64,000 bases of DNA, taken from contig OZ005689.1 in the NCBI GenBank assembly GCA_963930775.1, forward strand, positions 30,838,159 to 30,902,158, written 5' to 3'. Below, piece after piece: positions 10,906-20,549 of the stretch. Origin of the DNA: Cliona cf. orientalis. Taxonomy: Eukaryota; Porifera; Demospongiae; Clionaida; Clionaidae. Under the pieces are notes generated by a model that saw only the letters and a program-made list of their open reading frames with translations, did no database searches and was not told the origin of the DNA. A program made the translations under genes and the position numbers. Every line of letters begins with the position of its first letter. The first letter of the stretch is position 1.

Positions 10906-11664
10906 ATGTCAGCGACTTCAAAGAGGAGCGTGGAAGCCAGGAGGAGGAGAAACCAGAAGAAGAGAGAGAAGGCCGGGTCCAGGGAGGATTCCTCTCAACG
11001 GTCACATCTTCTGCCAACGCCATACTTAGAGCGTGACGAGTCCTATGAGTACAGATGCCTTGCTCTCGATTGCGAGATGATCGCGGTTAAGGCGAGCGTC
11101 AGTTCGGATAGGACCCGTCTTGCTTCGGTAGGTATCGTGGACATCAACGGTGTCTCCGTGTATGAGGCGTATGTACCTCCTCCTGGAGATTGTCGCCTCA
11201 ACACTAACTCTAGGAAGTACTGCCCTGTAACTGATCAGCAGTTTGCTATCGCCAGAGGCTGTAATGGTACAGACTTTGAGGATGTTCGTAGTGACGTGTT
11301 GGGACTTCTTCGTAGGTGTAAATTTGTCATAGGTCATGCCATAACAAAAGATCTCACATGCCTGAGAATCAGCGACGGGGTAGATCTGCCTGATCAGGTA
11401 ATCATAGATATCCAAAAGCATTACAAGCAAAGGGCGCGTGAGCATGACTTTAGAGTGCGGGGATTCCATCTTCCTCCCCTTAGTGAGCCTAGCCATGATT
11501 ATAGCCTTAAAACGCTAGCACGGCATCTACTGCATGAAGAAGTCCAACAGGGTGATCATAGCGCGATAGAAGATGCACGAACTACTATGAAGCTTTACGC
11601 GTTAGATCAGTTTAAGATTGAAGAGCCTGAACGTCTGCGTAATATAGAGTGGTGGGGAGAGTAA
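10906..11664 (+). CDS. REXO4-like: REXO4/ISG20-like 3'-5' exonuclease
   Basis: A 252-residue protein of the DEDDh exonuclease family, whose members trim RNA or single-stranded DNA from the 3' end using two metal ions; REXO4-type proteins act in the nucleus and nucleolus, on rRNA precursors. Seen in the sequence: a basic N-terminus (RRRR near 12-15, KKR near 18-20) that could target the nucleus; Exo I motif LDCEM with D55 and E57; Exo II motif GHAITKDL with H144 and D149; Exo III HSAIEDA with H218 and D223. All five catalytic positions are therefore present. The frame is open upstream to a GTG at 10822, but eukaryotes need ATG. The T tract and CCAG just before AATG look like a splice acceptor, so the ATG at 10906 is chosen. 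The gene is uninterrupted, which could mean a compact native gene or an old retrocopy. No frameshift or stop. Family assignment is firm, orthology to REXO4 less so. Confidence 0.85.
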   Translation: MSATSKRSVEARRRRNQKKREKAGSREDSSQRSHLLPTPYLERDESYEYRCLALDCEMIAVKASVSSDRTRLASVGIVDINGVSVYEAYVPPPGDCRLNTNSRKYCPVTDQQFAIARGCNGTDFEDVRSDVLGLLRRCKFVIGHAITKDLTCLRISDGVDLPDQVIIDIQKHYKQRAREHDFRVRGFHLPPLSEPSHDYSLKTLARHLLHEEVQQGDHSAIEDARTTMKLYALDQFKIEEPERLRNIEWWGE

Positions 11665-11931
11665 GGGACTTAGGACTAGTGGGGTTGCATGGGTTTGGGT
11701 CACGACCTGCGTAGTTGCATGCGAGAAGTCTGTATCCTCACAGCTCCTGGTGTTGCATTCTGTTTGTCCGAGTAGGCCGAGGCAGAGATGTGTGGAATGT
11801 GATTCCTAGGACTTGGTCGTTTCTCTTTATTCTGTTTCTCTTTATTCTGGAAGGTAAGTTGTTCTGTTTCTCTTTACTCTGGAAGGTAAGTTGTCTTTTT
11901 TTGGGCCTCCACTGCATCTCAACGTCCACGT
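11665..11931. other. 3' flank of the exonuclease gene
   Basis: Contains a short direct repeat (TCTGTTTCTCTTTATTCTG followed by a near copy with GGAAGGTAAGTTG twice, near 11828-11892). No canonical AATAAA was noticed close to the stop codon. No further gene. Confidence 0.45.
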
Positions 11932-12355
11932 CGTGAGGCCTGGGAGTGTATTGCACATGCAGGGGTTCCTACACACTAGCCAAAGTAACTGTTTGTCTTC
12001 ACTTTGCTCGCTATGTTTTGCTTATAAGCCGCCTTTTAAGACTGGCACTGGTCAGAGCTATCTTTAGGTGAGAATTAAGTAATCTTTAGGAACCCCGGAA
12101 CGTGTGATGCACTGCCAATGGAGATGCTACAGTATAGCGGGAAACTTTTGTGAATTTTGAGGTTCGAGAGCCGTCCGCACAAGTTTTCTCCACAAGTTTG
12201 GGACGCTCATGTATGGTTTCAAGCAATCCGTGAAATTCTCACTGGATTTTTAAAAGTTTTCCGCTACATATTAAAATTTCTGTTTCTATTCATAGGTACA
12301 CCCTTCTGACTTGTTTGTAACCTGTATTATTATATTTAAGGTTCCTTTCCGGACA
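11932..12355 (+). repeat. left arm of a long inverted repeat (partner 20550-20979)
   Basis: Begins CGTGAGGCCTGGGAGTGTAT and ends TTCCTTTCCGGACA; the reverse complement of 20550-20979 matches it along the whole length with scattered substitutions. A sub-structure at about 12127-12278 has its own inverted ends (TAGCGGGAAACTTTTG and CTTTTAAAA... CCGCTA), so the arm probably consists of a dispersed repeat that itself contains a MITE. Confidence 0.85.
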
Positions 12356-13389
12356 TCACTTATTTTTAGGCGGTGCCTATTCAATTGGTACATGTTGCCA
12401 CATTCAATGTTGCAATGCCATTGATCGCAAACTAAGCTGTCTCTTACCTACTGCTTTAATGTTCAAGTTCTGGAGCTAGAGACGACCATCTGATGGCTAC
12501 AGTACCAGCAACTCAAGCATGATTCAAAAAGAAAATGAAAGTAGAACCATTTTTTTTTGTTTCAGCTGCTGATATTCCCTGCCACTAAATAGTATGGTTA
12601 GTGTTGGCGCTTTTGCTCTGATTAAACTTCCAGAACTGTTCTAATTGCAGCTCTTAGGTGCCCTTTGACATGCTCACGAATTTTTTGGTTCCAATTAAAG
12701 GTGCATTTGTGATCTGCTTTAAGCACAGCCTATAATATTAGAAAGTATATAGTACTTGTTGGTAGCCCTTAATATAGCATCACAAGCTTTAAATTTTGTC
12801 ACTTTATTCACTTTCTCTGTACATAACATTGTCACAGGGGATTATGATGTGGTGTTTTTTCTCTTCACACACACGCACACCAGGTATAAACCAGAGGAGG
12901 TAGGACACGGTCACGTGCAAGCCAAAATTACCTTGTCAGCAATTTGGACCTGCAGTTTGCCGATGTTGGAAGTCTTCGTCTAAACACGCAGGACTGACCA
13001 ATCCAGCCTATTGGAATCGTAAGCCACCTAACTAAATCCTCTTTACTAGACAACTGTGTGCTAAATCCCTACCGTTCGGAGTGAGCATAAAGTTAAGTCC
13101 ACCATGCTCTTCATACCTGAATGATACCCCCTTAACAATAATATAGTCACCAGTGATTTTGATGTATCTATCTGGGTGACAATATTTTCTCTCTTGCCTC
13201 CTCTCCCCACATCCCCCCCCCCCACCCCACACACAGGCTCATTTTCCCTACCCTTTTAACAGCGGCATTATTAGTTTTTCCCTACCCTCTTAACAGTTGC
13301 ATTGTCATTTTTGACAAGGTGTTGCTAAAGGGAAAGAAAACCAATCAGGCCAATAATAGGTTTAGTGGTATGCAATTATTTGATACTTG
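12356..13389. other. unique stretch, no gene seen
   Basis: Mixed AT-rich sequence. A short CA-rich stretch lies near 12870 and C runs near 13210. The open frames at 12756 (75 codons) and 13032 (66 codons, minus) have no motif or splice support. I see nothing I can name. Confidence 0.4.
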
Positions 13390-13615
13390 AATTTACCCTG
13401 AAGAGCTGCAATAACAGCGAAACAGAACATGTGTTCTGTCGGTGGTTCCCTGCATGAAATTGTGTCATTATTTACCAGCGCAATGTTGCTGAAGCCTGCA
13501 TTATCAGTAGTTATCTACTCCAAAGAGGACTATTTTTTTGAAGACAAGTTCCAGAGACATTGTGGAGTCGTTTGTAATGAAAAATCAGTTGCAATACCTA
13601 CCTACAGTAGTGAAG
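13390..13615. repeat. dispersed repeat related to 42415-42600
   Basis: TTGCTGAAGCCTGCA, GTAGTTATCTNCTC, TTTTTTTGAAGACAAG and CAGTTGCAATACCT recur in the same order at 42415-42520. The word CCTGAAGAGCTGCAATAACAG plus CGAAACAGAACATGTGTTC, on the left here, is found in inverted orientation at the right end there. The family therefore has a terminal part that can flip, or one copy is rearranged. An open frame of 74 codons at 13429 is not conserved in the partner. Confidence 0.6.
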
Positions 13616-13764
13616 AAGTGATCCTTGTAATTGATCTGGGTTTGGGTTGGTAGCTGCCTCTATCACTTTCTTTGTGATAGTAATATATACCGTCGTAAGT
13701 TGGCAATAATGCAGCACATCCCTCCCTCCCTTCCTCTCCGAGGAGTAGCAAGGAGGGAACAGTT

Positions 13765-14235
13765 AACGTAGAAATATTTCTGTTTGTGAGTTGATCATTA
13801 AAATACACACATTGGTGACTTGATTGGCTAGCAACCATAGTTAATTGTTGGGTTAAAAATTATGCTCCTGCTAATAATGAGAAGAGGTCATGGGTCAACA
13901 GAGATTATGCTCTCTTTCTCTCTCTAGAAGATGTAATTATTTATGTCCATTTCCAGGACAATTATCTCTCTCCATCTCTTTCAAGTTTCCACGCAGTTTT
14001 ATATACAAATCTATGGAGCCTGTACCCCATTGCAAAGCAGGTAAAGTAAATATGCACCACTAGGATCGATGCATCTTCTCTCATTTTCACAATTTTTTTC
14101 TGTCTCTCTTGTACATGTGTGTGTGGTGTGTATGTCTCCATGTGTGTGTTCGTGTGTCTGTATGTGTCACTAAGCACAGTGTGGCTCCACTCCTCCAGCT
14201 CCATTTCTGCTCTTACTTTAAATTCTAAGGTGTGA
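13765..14235. repeat. dispersed repeat unit 1 (partners 14280-14745 and 19622-20230)
   Basis: Landmarks are ACGTAGAAATATTTCTGTTT, GAGTTGATCATTAAAATACAC, CTAGCAACCATAGTT, GAGCCTGTACCCCATTGCAA, ATATGCACCACTAGGAT, a GT-rich tract and GTGTGGCTCCACTCCTCC. The copy at 19622 has the same order. The copy at 14280 is degenerate and keeps only the second half. No coding frame is shared among the three copies. Confidence 0.7.
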
Positions 14236-14279
14236 ATCAAAATTCTTTCACTACTTTCGACCCATTCTGAGCTAGGAGA

Positions 14280-14745
14280 CGTACGTAATTTAAAAATCCA
14301 TTTCAGCTATTAATAGTGCTAGTAATCTATTCCAAGTTTCTATACAAACTCATAGAACAAGCACCCAATCTCGTACACTGGGTGTGGTAACTATGCTAGG
14401 TAGAAGCAGTGCAGAGAACTGCAATGTGCACCACTAGGATGTATATATCTTCTCTCTCATTTCCACAAACATGCACGTACGTACATTTGTTGGTAGTTGC
14501 AAAGTTTTTATAGGCAATTTGCCGGCTATGGGAAGGGTTGGGTCATCATAAAGTAACCCAATGATAAACAGAGGTCCAACTACCAACAAAATAGTTATCT
14601 GCCAGTAATTGGGGTGCATTCGACCATGCATCTCATGCACCCCAATTACTGGCAGATAACTATTATGTTTGGATGCATTCATGTGTGTGTGTGCGTGTGT
14701 CACTACGTGCTGTGGTCCCACTGCTTTCTGCTTTATATGCATGCA
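14280..14745. repeat. dispersed repeat unit 2, degenerate, interrupted by a hairpin element
   Basis: Keeps TGCACCACTAGGATG, a GT tract and a TGGTCCCACTGCTTTCTGC end comparable to the other two units. Between the CACCACTAGGATG part and the GT tract it contains the perfect hairpin at 14591-14663. Confidence 0.55.
14591..14663. repeat. hairpin element with ATAGTTATCTG ends, core 1
   Basis: Two perfect 28-bp arms starting ATAGTTATCTGCCAGTAATT and ending before a 17-nt loop. The outer bases read TA-GTTATCTG on one side and CAGATAAC-TA on the other, compatible with a TA target duplication. The element at 19683-19757 has the same outer 11-16 bases but an unrelated inner stem. Confidence 0.8.
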
Positions 14746-14939
14746 GTCTATATGTACGTATCTCCAGCAGCAGTTTACTTTCTGTGGTTATATGTGGGGT
14801 AATTATGGTGTTGTTTATGAGATAATTAAACTTAGCCTTTTTAACTGTGCTATTGCAAATTACCAGAGAGTGAGAGAGAGATGGGCAAGTAAGGAGGGAA
14901 GCCCAGCCTCTTTAATGATGAGGTGGAACTGTTTGCTAG

Positions 14940-15199
14940 CAGGGTTTCATCCAATTGGGGAGGAGGGGGGGGGCCCAGGGGGGAAGCTTCCCCTCCAAAC
15001 TCCCTCACTTCCCCCTCCCCCCCCCTTAAAAATTAAGCATCATAATATTATCACAGTAAATCACCATCACTAGCATTTTGAAAATTATCTGAAACAATAT
15101 GGAAGAATTAGAGAAATTCTCCTAAAATATGTCCCAAGGAACACACCCACTCATTTATCACGCTTCCACCCCAAATTTTTGTCACTGGATGAAACTCTG
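14940..15199. mobile_element. 260-bp MITE with hAT5-like ends and poly-G/C interior
   Basis: The ends CAGGGTTTCATCC and GGATGAAACTCTG form 13-bp inverted repeats with one mismatch. Both flanks are GCTAG, a clean 5-bp target duplication outside any tandem repeat. hAT elements typically start CAG and most make 8-bp duplications; the 5-bp variant is known as hAT5. The interior carries G runs near 14962-14981, C-rich text near 15001-15026 and an AT-rich middle, as in the element at 1264-1643. No coding capacity. Confidence 0.8.
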
Positions 15200-16122
15200 G
15201 CTAGGTGTGGTTGATAGATCAATTTGATCTACGTACCACGTACCTTGTCAGCAGAGTAATTCATGCAAGCCTAGTGCCATAAAAAGTGAAATATTCGTGA
15301 CATTGCACACTATGTAATAGTGTGTCGTGGCTGGAGTAAGTTAGCACCATAGGACCTGTACATGTAGATGCATACTATTAACATGTACATGCATGTGTAT
15401 ATTTGCTCTGTCTATCTCTTTTTAATTTTATAACTGTTTTCCCCTCAGGGTACGTGTCTGTCTCTGCTCAACAATCTACTACTGAGTGAAGGTGCAGTGA
15501 TTTGGCATTGTATACTACTGGACTTAATCTGCATTCAGTGGTAACTGGTCGACGGTTGTGATGGTGACGTCTTGCAACTGGCCTATGCCTCCTGTACTGA
15601 TGTGTGTGCATTAGGTAATGAGGCCTTTTGTATTCACAGTATGCAGGGTGGCTTCTTCAATCTTCAGCAGCAGTGTATATACCAACCTCCATCTTATCAG
15701 CCATCGATGTTATTTGGTATGTAGGTTGACCTTTACCAAACACTTTCAACCTTCTGGGCGACCAGAGTAAGTTTGTTTTTTTTTAGCTATCAATGGTCGC
15801 CTCTTTTAAGGTCAAATGTCATGATTTCAGCCTCACCCCTGTCAATTGCACATGCATATTCCCTCTCCTGTACATGTCTATCTGTGCATTCGTCCACTCT
15901 TCACTTAAACACTGCAAATTAAGTAAACCTTTTGTTTGTGTGTAGAACATGCAGCCACAGAGCACAAGATGGGGATTCACGCATTCCATATCCATAGTGG
16001 TAATAGCATGTTAATAATCTCAGCTGATACTTGTAACCCAAATTTTAATTTATCAACTAAGACAGGACTGATCTAACATACTATGTAAGACTGTTCAGTA
16101 GCTTTTCTAGGCTGAAGAGTAG
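15200..16122. other. unique stretch with possible exon-like signals
   Basis: Contains candidate splice pairs, for example an acceptor ATTCACAG before 15641 and a donor TTTG/GTATGTAG near 15716, which would bracket about 75 bp of Q-rich coding sequence. No family match and no continuity with neighbours was found, so no exon is called. Confidence 0.25.
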
Positions 16123-16245
16123 ATGGTGGAGGAATGGGAGCTGACAGGTCAGACAAAGGAGGAGGGGAACTCTGAGCTGACAGAGGATGAGCAGGCCAAG
16201 GAGGGGGACTCTGAGCTGGAGGAGGACTTTTTTACTGTGCTACAA
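16123..16245 (+). CDS. possible acidic exon, 41 codons
   Basis: An ATG opens a frame MVEEWELTGQTKEEG that stays strongly acidic and ends at CTACAA followed by GTGTGT, a usable donor. A CTTTTCTAG acceptor-like site lies just upstream. The peptide has an internal repeat (NSELTEDEQ / DSELEEDFF). Its DNA, read on the other strand, resembles the proline-rich minisatellite at 43.9-45.9 kb (GAGTCCCCCTCCTTGGCC versus GAGTCCCCCTCCTTCAGC), whose minus strand also encodes acidic peptides. It may be an exon or a decayed minisatellite fragment. Confidence 0.3.
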
Positions 16246-17135
16246 GTGTGTGGTATACGATGATAGTGGCCATATTCTTAGGACCTAAGTGAATCAGTAA
16301 CAAATTGGGCTCCCGCTTTATGCCATTGATTTTTTTTTACTGATACATGTACTTGAGACTTTCTTCTTGTACGGGTGATATCCTTGGTTTTCTTTGCCTG
16401 AATCACAGCTGAGCGACTGCACCATGTGTACATGTATGCACCTCTCAATCCAAGGTTTCTGTTGTAACTGAACCAAAATCCATGACAGCAGACCACCCAA
16501 TAGGAAAATGTTAGCAGTAAAATTATTTGGTAGCAGTTACCATAGCAACTTCGTATATTACTATGGTAACAGCATCTAATGTCACGAAGACCATAGTCAA
16601 GTCATGTTCAAAATCTAACTGAACAGAGCTACCCTAGCCCACAATAATTCAATCAGTGTACAGTGCCTGTATGGTCGAGCACTGGTAACAATACCAAGTA
16701 CTTTTGATGATTTCCACCCGCTCTAACTGCGCCGCAGGCGCTTATTGGAAATCACCTAAAGTATACATCTATGTGAATTACATTATACATCCATAATAGC
16801 AATCATGTACATGTATATCAGTACATCTACCAACCCCTTGCTTTGAGTAGTAGTCACTCTCTCGGCGACTCCTATTTGCAGTGCAGAGAAGTTGCCCGAT
16901 ACCCAATTATAATTGATTGTGAACATGTTGGTGAGTGGTTGGATGGGGTGCCATGCATGTAGTGGGATTAGATGAGAGTATAATATATAGTGACTACTGT
17001 GTCTCGTTTCTCAAAAATGAATAACTTGTACGGTGTGCATATATTACACTAGCGAATGTTTTGAAGGTTTTGCATACATTGTATCTTTATTTAATATCCC
17101 TCCCTCTCTCTCTCCTTCTCTCTCCCTCTCTGTAG
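16246..17135. other. intron-like or intergenic stretch upstream of the CNOT1-like exons
   Basis: A 48-bp segment near 16882-16930 is bracketed by TTTGCAG and GTGAGT and is open (REVARYPIIIDCEHV), but I cannot connect it in frame to either side. Otherwise no feature recognised. Confidence 0.3.
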
Positions 17136-17274
17136 GCCCAGGCTGAAGAACTGAAGCCGCTCATAGAGCAGGCAGCCCATCAGATCAGTGCTGAGAACAC
17201 AGCTGGCTTGTGCCTTCATCCAAAAGACGTCCATGGAGAAAGCCACTCCTGAAATGGACAAGAGGCTGGCGAAG
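17136..17274 (+). pseudogene. CNOT1-like: CNOT1-like exon a, with a frameshift
   Basis: Bracketed by a pyrimidine tract ending CTGTAG and by a donor GAAG/GTATAT. The first part reads AEELKPLIEQAAHQISAEN and the second part, in another frame, reads ACAFIQKTSMEKATPEMDKR. The second part plus exon b is highly characteristic of the central-to-C-terminal region of CNOT1, the scaffold of the CCR4-NOT deadenylase that shortens mRNA poly(A) tails in the cytoplasm. The exon is 139 bp; 141 would keep the frame, so about 2 nt are missing near 17206. This is a pseudogene, or an assembly error within a real gene. Confidence 0.65.
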
Positions 17275-17491
17275 GTATATATACATGTACATGGATGGTA
17301 CATGTAGTTTCTCTCCACAATTTTGCAGTAGAGGAGGGGGCGAGGACCTAGAGCATATTTGGATTTTGATATATTTTGTCATCTTAGACAGTGTCGACTA
17401 AAATTATTAGTAGTTTGTGTATAAAATCGCCTGCTAGTGTAGGGGGGAGGGGGTGTGGTTTACCCAATATTCTGTTTTTGTTTGGCTGCAG

Positions 17492-17596
17492 GAGTTTGAG
17501 CTTCGTAAGCAGGCGCGTTCTGAGGGTAGGAGGTACTGCAACACTGGGGCTCTCATCTACCAGGCAGAGAGAATGCCAGAACAAATCAGACTCAAT
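17492..17596 (+). pseudogene. CNOT1-like: CNOT1-like exon b
   Basis: 35 codons, phase 0 at both ends, with acceptor GGCTGCAG and donor CAAT/GTACGT. It encodes [16 protein letters not shown] followed by [13 protein letters not shown], very close to the strongly conserved CNOT1 segment as I know it. No stop or frameshift within this exon. Intron to exon a is about 217 bp. Because the preceding exon is frameshifted and no other CNOT1 exons were found in the window, it is treated as part of a partial copy. Confidence 0.75.
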
Positions 17597-17733
17597 GTAC
17601 GTTACGGTAGCTCGATCTAGAAGAGAAATACGATATAAGAGAGATTTTTGATACCATCTGTCTATTCTCTTATCTTCCCTTCCCTCTTTCAATGTCTCTA
17701 TTCATCTCTCTCTCTCTGTCCCTCTCCTCCCAG

Positions 17734-17820
17734 ATTGGTGGTCCTAGTCTTCAGCAGGCTGCAGTGTATGAAGAGTTTTCTCGCTGTCTTCCTGGATTCC
17801 TACCAACATCAGCTGCCAAG
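17734..17820 (+). pseudogene. CNOT1-like: CNOT1-like exon c
   Basis: 29 codons, phase 0 at both ends, acceptor CTCCTCCCAG and donor CAAG/GTAACG. It encodes IGGPSLQQAAVYEEFSRC and then LPGFLPTSAAK, which continues the CNOT1 order directly after exon b. The next CNOT1 exon expected downstream is not recognisable: the following intron is occupied 13 bp later by a 946-bp TIR element, and the exon-like segments beyond it (around 18874-18904 and 19059-19118) do not resemble CNOT1. Confidence 0.72.
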
Positions 17821-17833
17821 GTAACGTCATGTA

Positions 17834-18779
17834 CAGTGCAACCAAGCAAGGAAGCAAAACCTTTAAAACCATATTTTGGGTTAAAAACTATACAGACAAA
17901 CCTACTAGATATCAAAATGGCCACAACAATCGTTTTTATTGTATTGTACAAAAATTGCAAATTTCCCATATATATAGCTAATACAGAAACCACATATGTG
18001 CGGGCTAGTTGTTCACTGATTTTGTATAAAAGTGGCTATATCTCGGAAGTGGTAAGGAATCAAGACTTCATATTTGGGATTTAGTAACTTCATTACAAGT
18101 ACTATCAGGCCACCAAGTGGAATTTCAGAACTAACATATTTGGCCCTCTGAAAGGGATTTACAGATAATATCTGGTTAGCAATGCACTGCACAGCCTCTA
18201 CACTCATGTCAAATTAACTTCAAATGGATATGCATGAAAATTCAGTAGGTTTATCTTTTACTACTGATCCAAACCTAAGGGGAAACCATCCCACTGCCTG
18301 CTCAGGCAGTGGGATAAGGCAGAGCCACATAGCTTGAGAACTAGGGGTGGTAGGTTGAAAAGCTCTTTTGTTCCATGGAAACTCTCCCATGGACATGGGC
18401 AGCATAATTACACATTCAGGGAAATTAACAGAATCTCCAGTCAGTACTGTTACTGGCTACTACATAATTTTGTAGGGGTTAACTCACGAATCGGGTTCGG
18501 TTTGGGCGTGACTGGGTAGAGCGGACACTCTTAACCGAAAAGAATACTCATTTAATGTGCCTAACATCTTTTGGAGAGCCATATTATCTTATGAAGCCAT
18601 AAAAATGGAAGTAATCATGGTTACATCCCATAATTTTAAATTCTATGTAGAGTTTATGTTGAAGAAGATTGGTACCAAATTTCAAACTCTTATATATCTA
18701 TAATAGATTTTGTTTATGAGCCAAAATAGGCTCAAATTCTGAAATAAAAAAAGTTTTGCTCTCTTGCTTGGTTGCACTG
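17834..18779. mobile_element. 946-bp TIR element with TA target duplication
   Basis: The ends CAGTGCAACCAAGCAAGG and CTTGCTTGGTTGCACTG are inverted repeats of about 30 bp (with small gaps), flanked by TA on both sides. CAGTG ends with TA duplications fit the pogo/Tigger group of Tc1/mariner. The interior has no transposase, so it is non-autonomous. A perfect 13-bp stem hairpin (ATCCCACTGCCTG, positions 18288-18315) lies near its centre. The open frames inside lack motifs. Confidence 0.8.
18288..18315. repeat. perfect hairpin, 13-bp stem with 2-nt loop
   Basis: ATCCCACTGCCTG, then CT, then CAGGCAGTGGGAT. It lies near the middle of the 946-bp element and may be a nested tiny foldback or part of its fold. 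No known regulatory family is assigned. Confidence 0.85.
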
Positions 18780-18781
18780 TA

Positions 18782-19621
18782 CATGTGTGCATTTACTGTA
18801 TATACATGTACATTTGCTTGTGTTGAGTTTTGAGGAATAATTTTCATTTTTTTCTTTTTCTTTTTGTGAACAGCAAGATAGGAGTGTATGCTGGAAAGAC
18901 TGAGGTAGATCTAAGTACACATATTTATTATGCTATTGTAGCCAGTGCTGCTGATGACGCCTGGTATTGGCAGAAACCAGATTCCATCCTGGTCCAGCAC
19001 ATTGCTACAACAATTGTCTGTAGTTCATAAAGTCACTGTTTTATATCTTTCATGCAGATTATATACTGGGAGAGAATGGGGAGCAGCCTGAGCACCTATC
19101 CTCTCCCTCTCTCTGGGTATGTACACTGTTTGCTGTATTACCGTGTTTAAAATGCATTGATCTAGTTAGCACAAGAAAATTCATGTTCTAAGATTTTTCA
19201 TAGTGTATCTTAATGGAGCACGTGATGACCTTTACCAGAAAATCTTGCAAAATTAAGAATTGTAATTACTTTTTTAGCTTGCGTTCTATTAGCATAAACA
19301 CGGCATAATGACTCCACTATATGACTTGTGATTTGGTTCATGTTTTTGCATGTTCCAGAATTTTCAATTTCATTTCATTATCGAGTTAGCAAAATCAACT
19401 ACCATAGTGTTCCGGGCAAGCACCCACTCCCAGATAAGCGTCCATATACAACATTTGAAGCGATCAATGTAGCAGCTTACAAAACTGTGCAATTTCTATC
19501 CAGGGTAAGTGCCCATGCGAGCCAAAATTGCGAATTATGTTCAAGCACCCACGGGCCACTACAGTAGTATTGTACATCTGCCTGTAATACAAACACACTG
19601 AACAGTTAAGCTACTACAGGA
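18782..19621. other. unique stretch, no gene called
   Basis: Exon-like segments with acceptor and donor words occur at 18874-18904 and 19059-19118, but the frames do not join and no family is recognised. The phrase CCATAGTGTTCCGGGCAAG near 19401 has a weak relative near 46981 (CCATAGTGTCCCAGGCAAG), indicating a dispersed repeat. Confidence 0.35.
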
Positions 19622-20230
19622 GCTACGTAGAAATATTTCTGTTTGTGAGTTGATCATTAAAATACACATACACATATACATAATAGTTATCTGTCAGTGA
19701 GCGAGCAATATGAGCCCTGCAAGGGCTCATATTGCTCACTCACTGACAGATAACTATTTTATTGTATCTAGCACTGTTGGTAATGTAGGATTATGTAATC
19801 CTGCACACCTAATTGGATTGTGGCTAGAGTGTATGGCGTGTACTCTGGGTGACTGCTCAACAACCAGTTTTATAAAACTCTTGAACACTACTCTACTGTA
19901 CTTGGTTGCTTAGTAACTTACAACAAACATAAATACACATAAACTGTAATATACAGTCATGTGGCTTGGCTGTTGTCTAGCAACCATAGTTGATTTTATG
20001 TGTACGCAGTTGTATACTAATCTATAGAGCCTGTACTCCATTGCAAGGTAGGTAAAGCAACATGAGTTAAATATGCACCACTAGGATGCATCTCTTCTAT
20101 ACGTATACATATGTATGTATCCATGTGTGTGTGTGTGTGTGTGTCTGTACGTATGTGTGTATGTCACTGCGCACATGTACAGTGTGGCCCCACTCCTCCT
20201 TTAGCTACATTTCTGCTTTAACAAGATATG
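19622..20230. repeat. dispersed repeat unit 3, interrupted by a hairpin element
   Basis: Same landmarks and order as the unit at 13765-14235. It is interrupted after the ATTAAAATACAC part by the hairpin at 19683-19757 and about 170 bp of further sequence. The GT tract near 20128 is part of the unit. Confidence 0.65.
19683..19757. repeat. hairpin element with ATAGTTATCTG ends, core 2
   Basis: Two 36-bp arms with one mismatch, starting ATAGTTATCTGTCAGTGAGC, around a 3-nt loop. The outer 16 bases match the hairpin at 14591-14663 with one change, but the inner stem (GAGCAATATGAGCCCT) is unrelated to the inner stem there. Confidence 0.8.
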
Positions 20231-20549
20231 ATATTTTTTTATTCACCAACCCCCCCCCCTCCCCACACATACACATACAGAGTTGTCTTCACCCTCTCAA
20301 TAATTATTAGGTCCTTATGTACTTGTAGTTGTTTTTCATCTTCCTCCCCTCTCCTTTGAAAAAATTCCTAGAAAGTCTTGTAATAAGAGTATGCATACTT
20401 TTGTCTCAAAACTTCATCCACCACCCACCCTGCATGCAAAAACATTGCTAAAAATACGACCTTGATGTTAATGCTTCAAGTAGTGACACTACAGCTGCTC
20501 CAGGTAGTGTGTATAATATAGTGGCCAGTATATTTTAGAAAACCATATC
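20231..20549. other. short unique stretch
   Basis: C-rich run near 20250 and otherwise ordinary sequence between the dispersed repeat and the inverted arm. No gene seen. Confidence 0.4.

Noticed and set aside
13424-13442. ACAGAACATGTGTTCTGT as a steroid-receptor-like response element
   Set aside because: The half-sites are spaced by 2 and not 3 bp, and the sequence is part of a dispersed repeat (also near 42550), so a regulatory reading is not supported.
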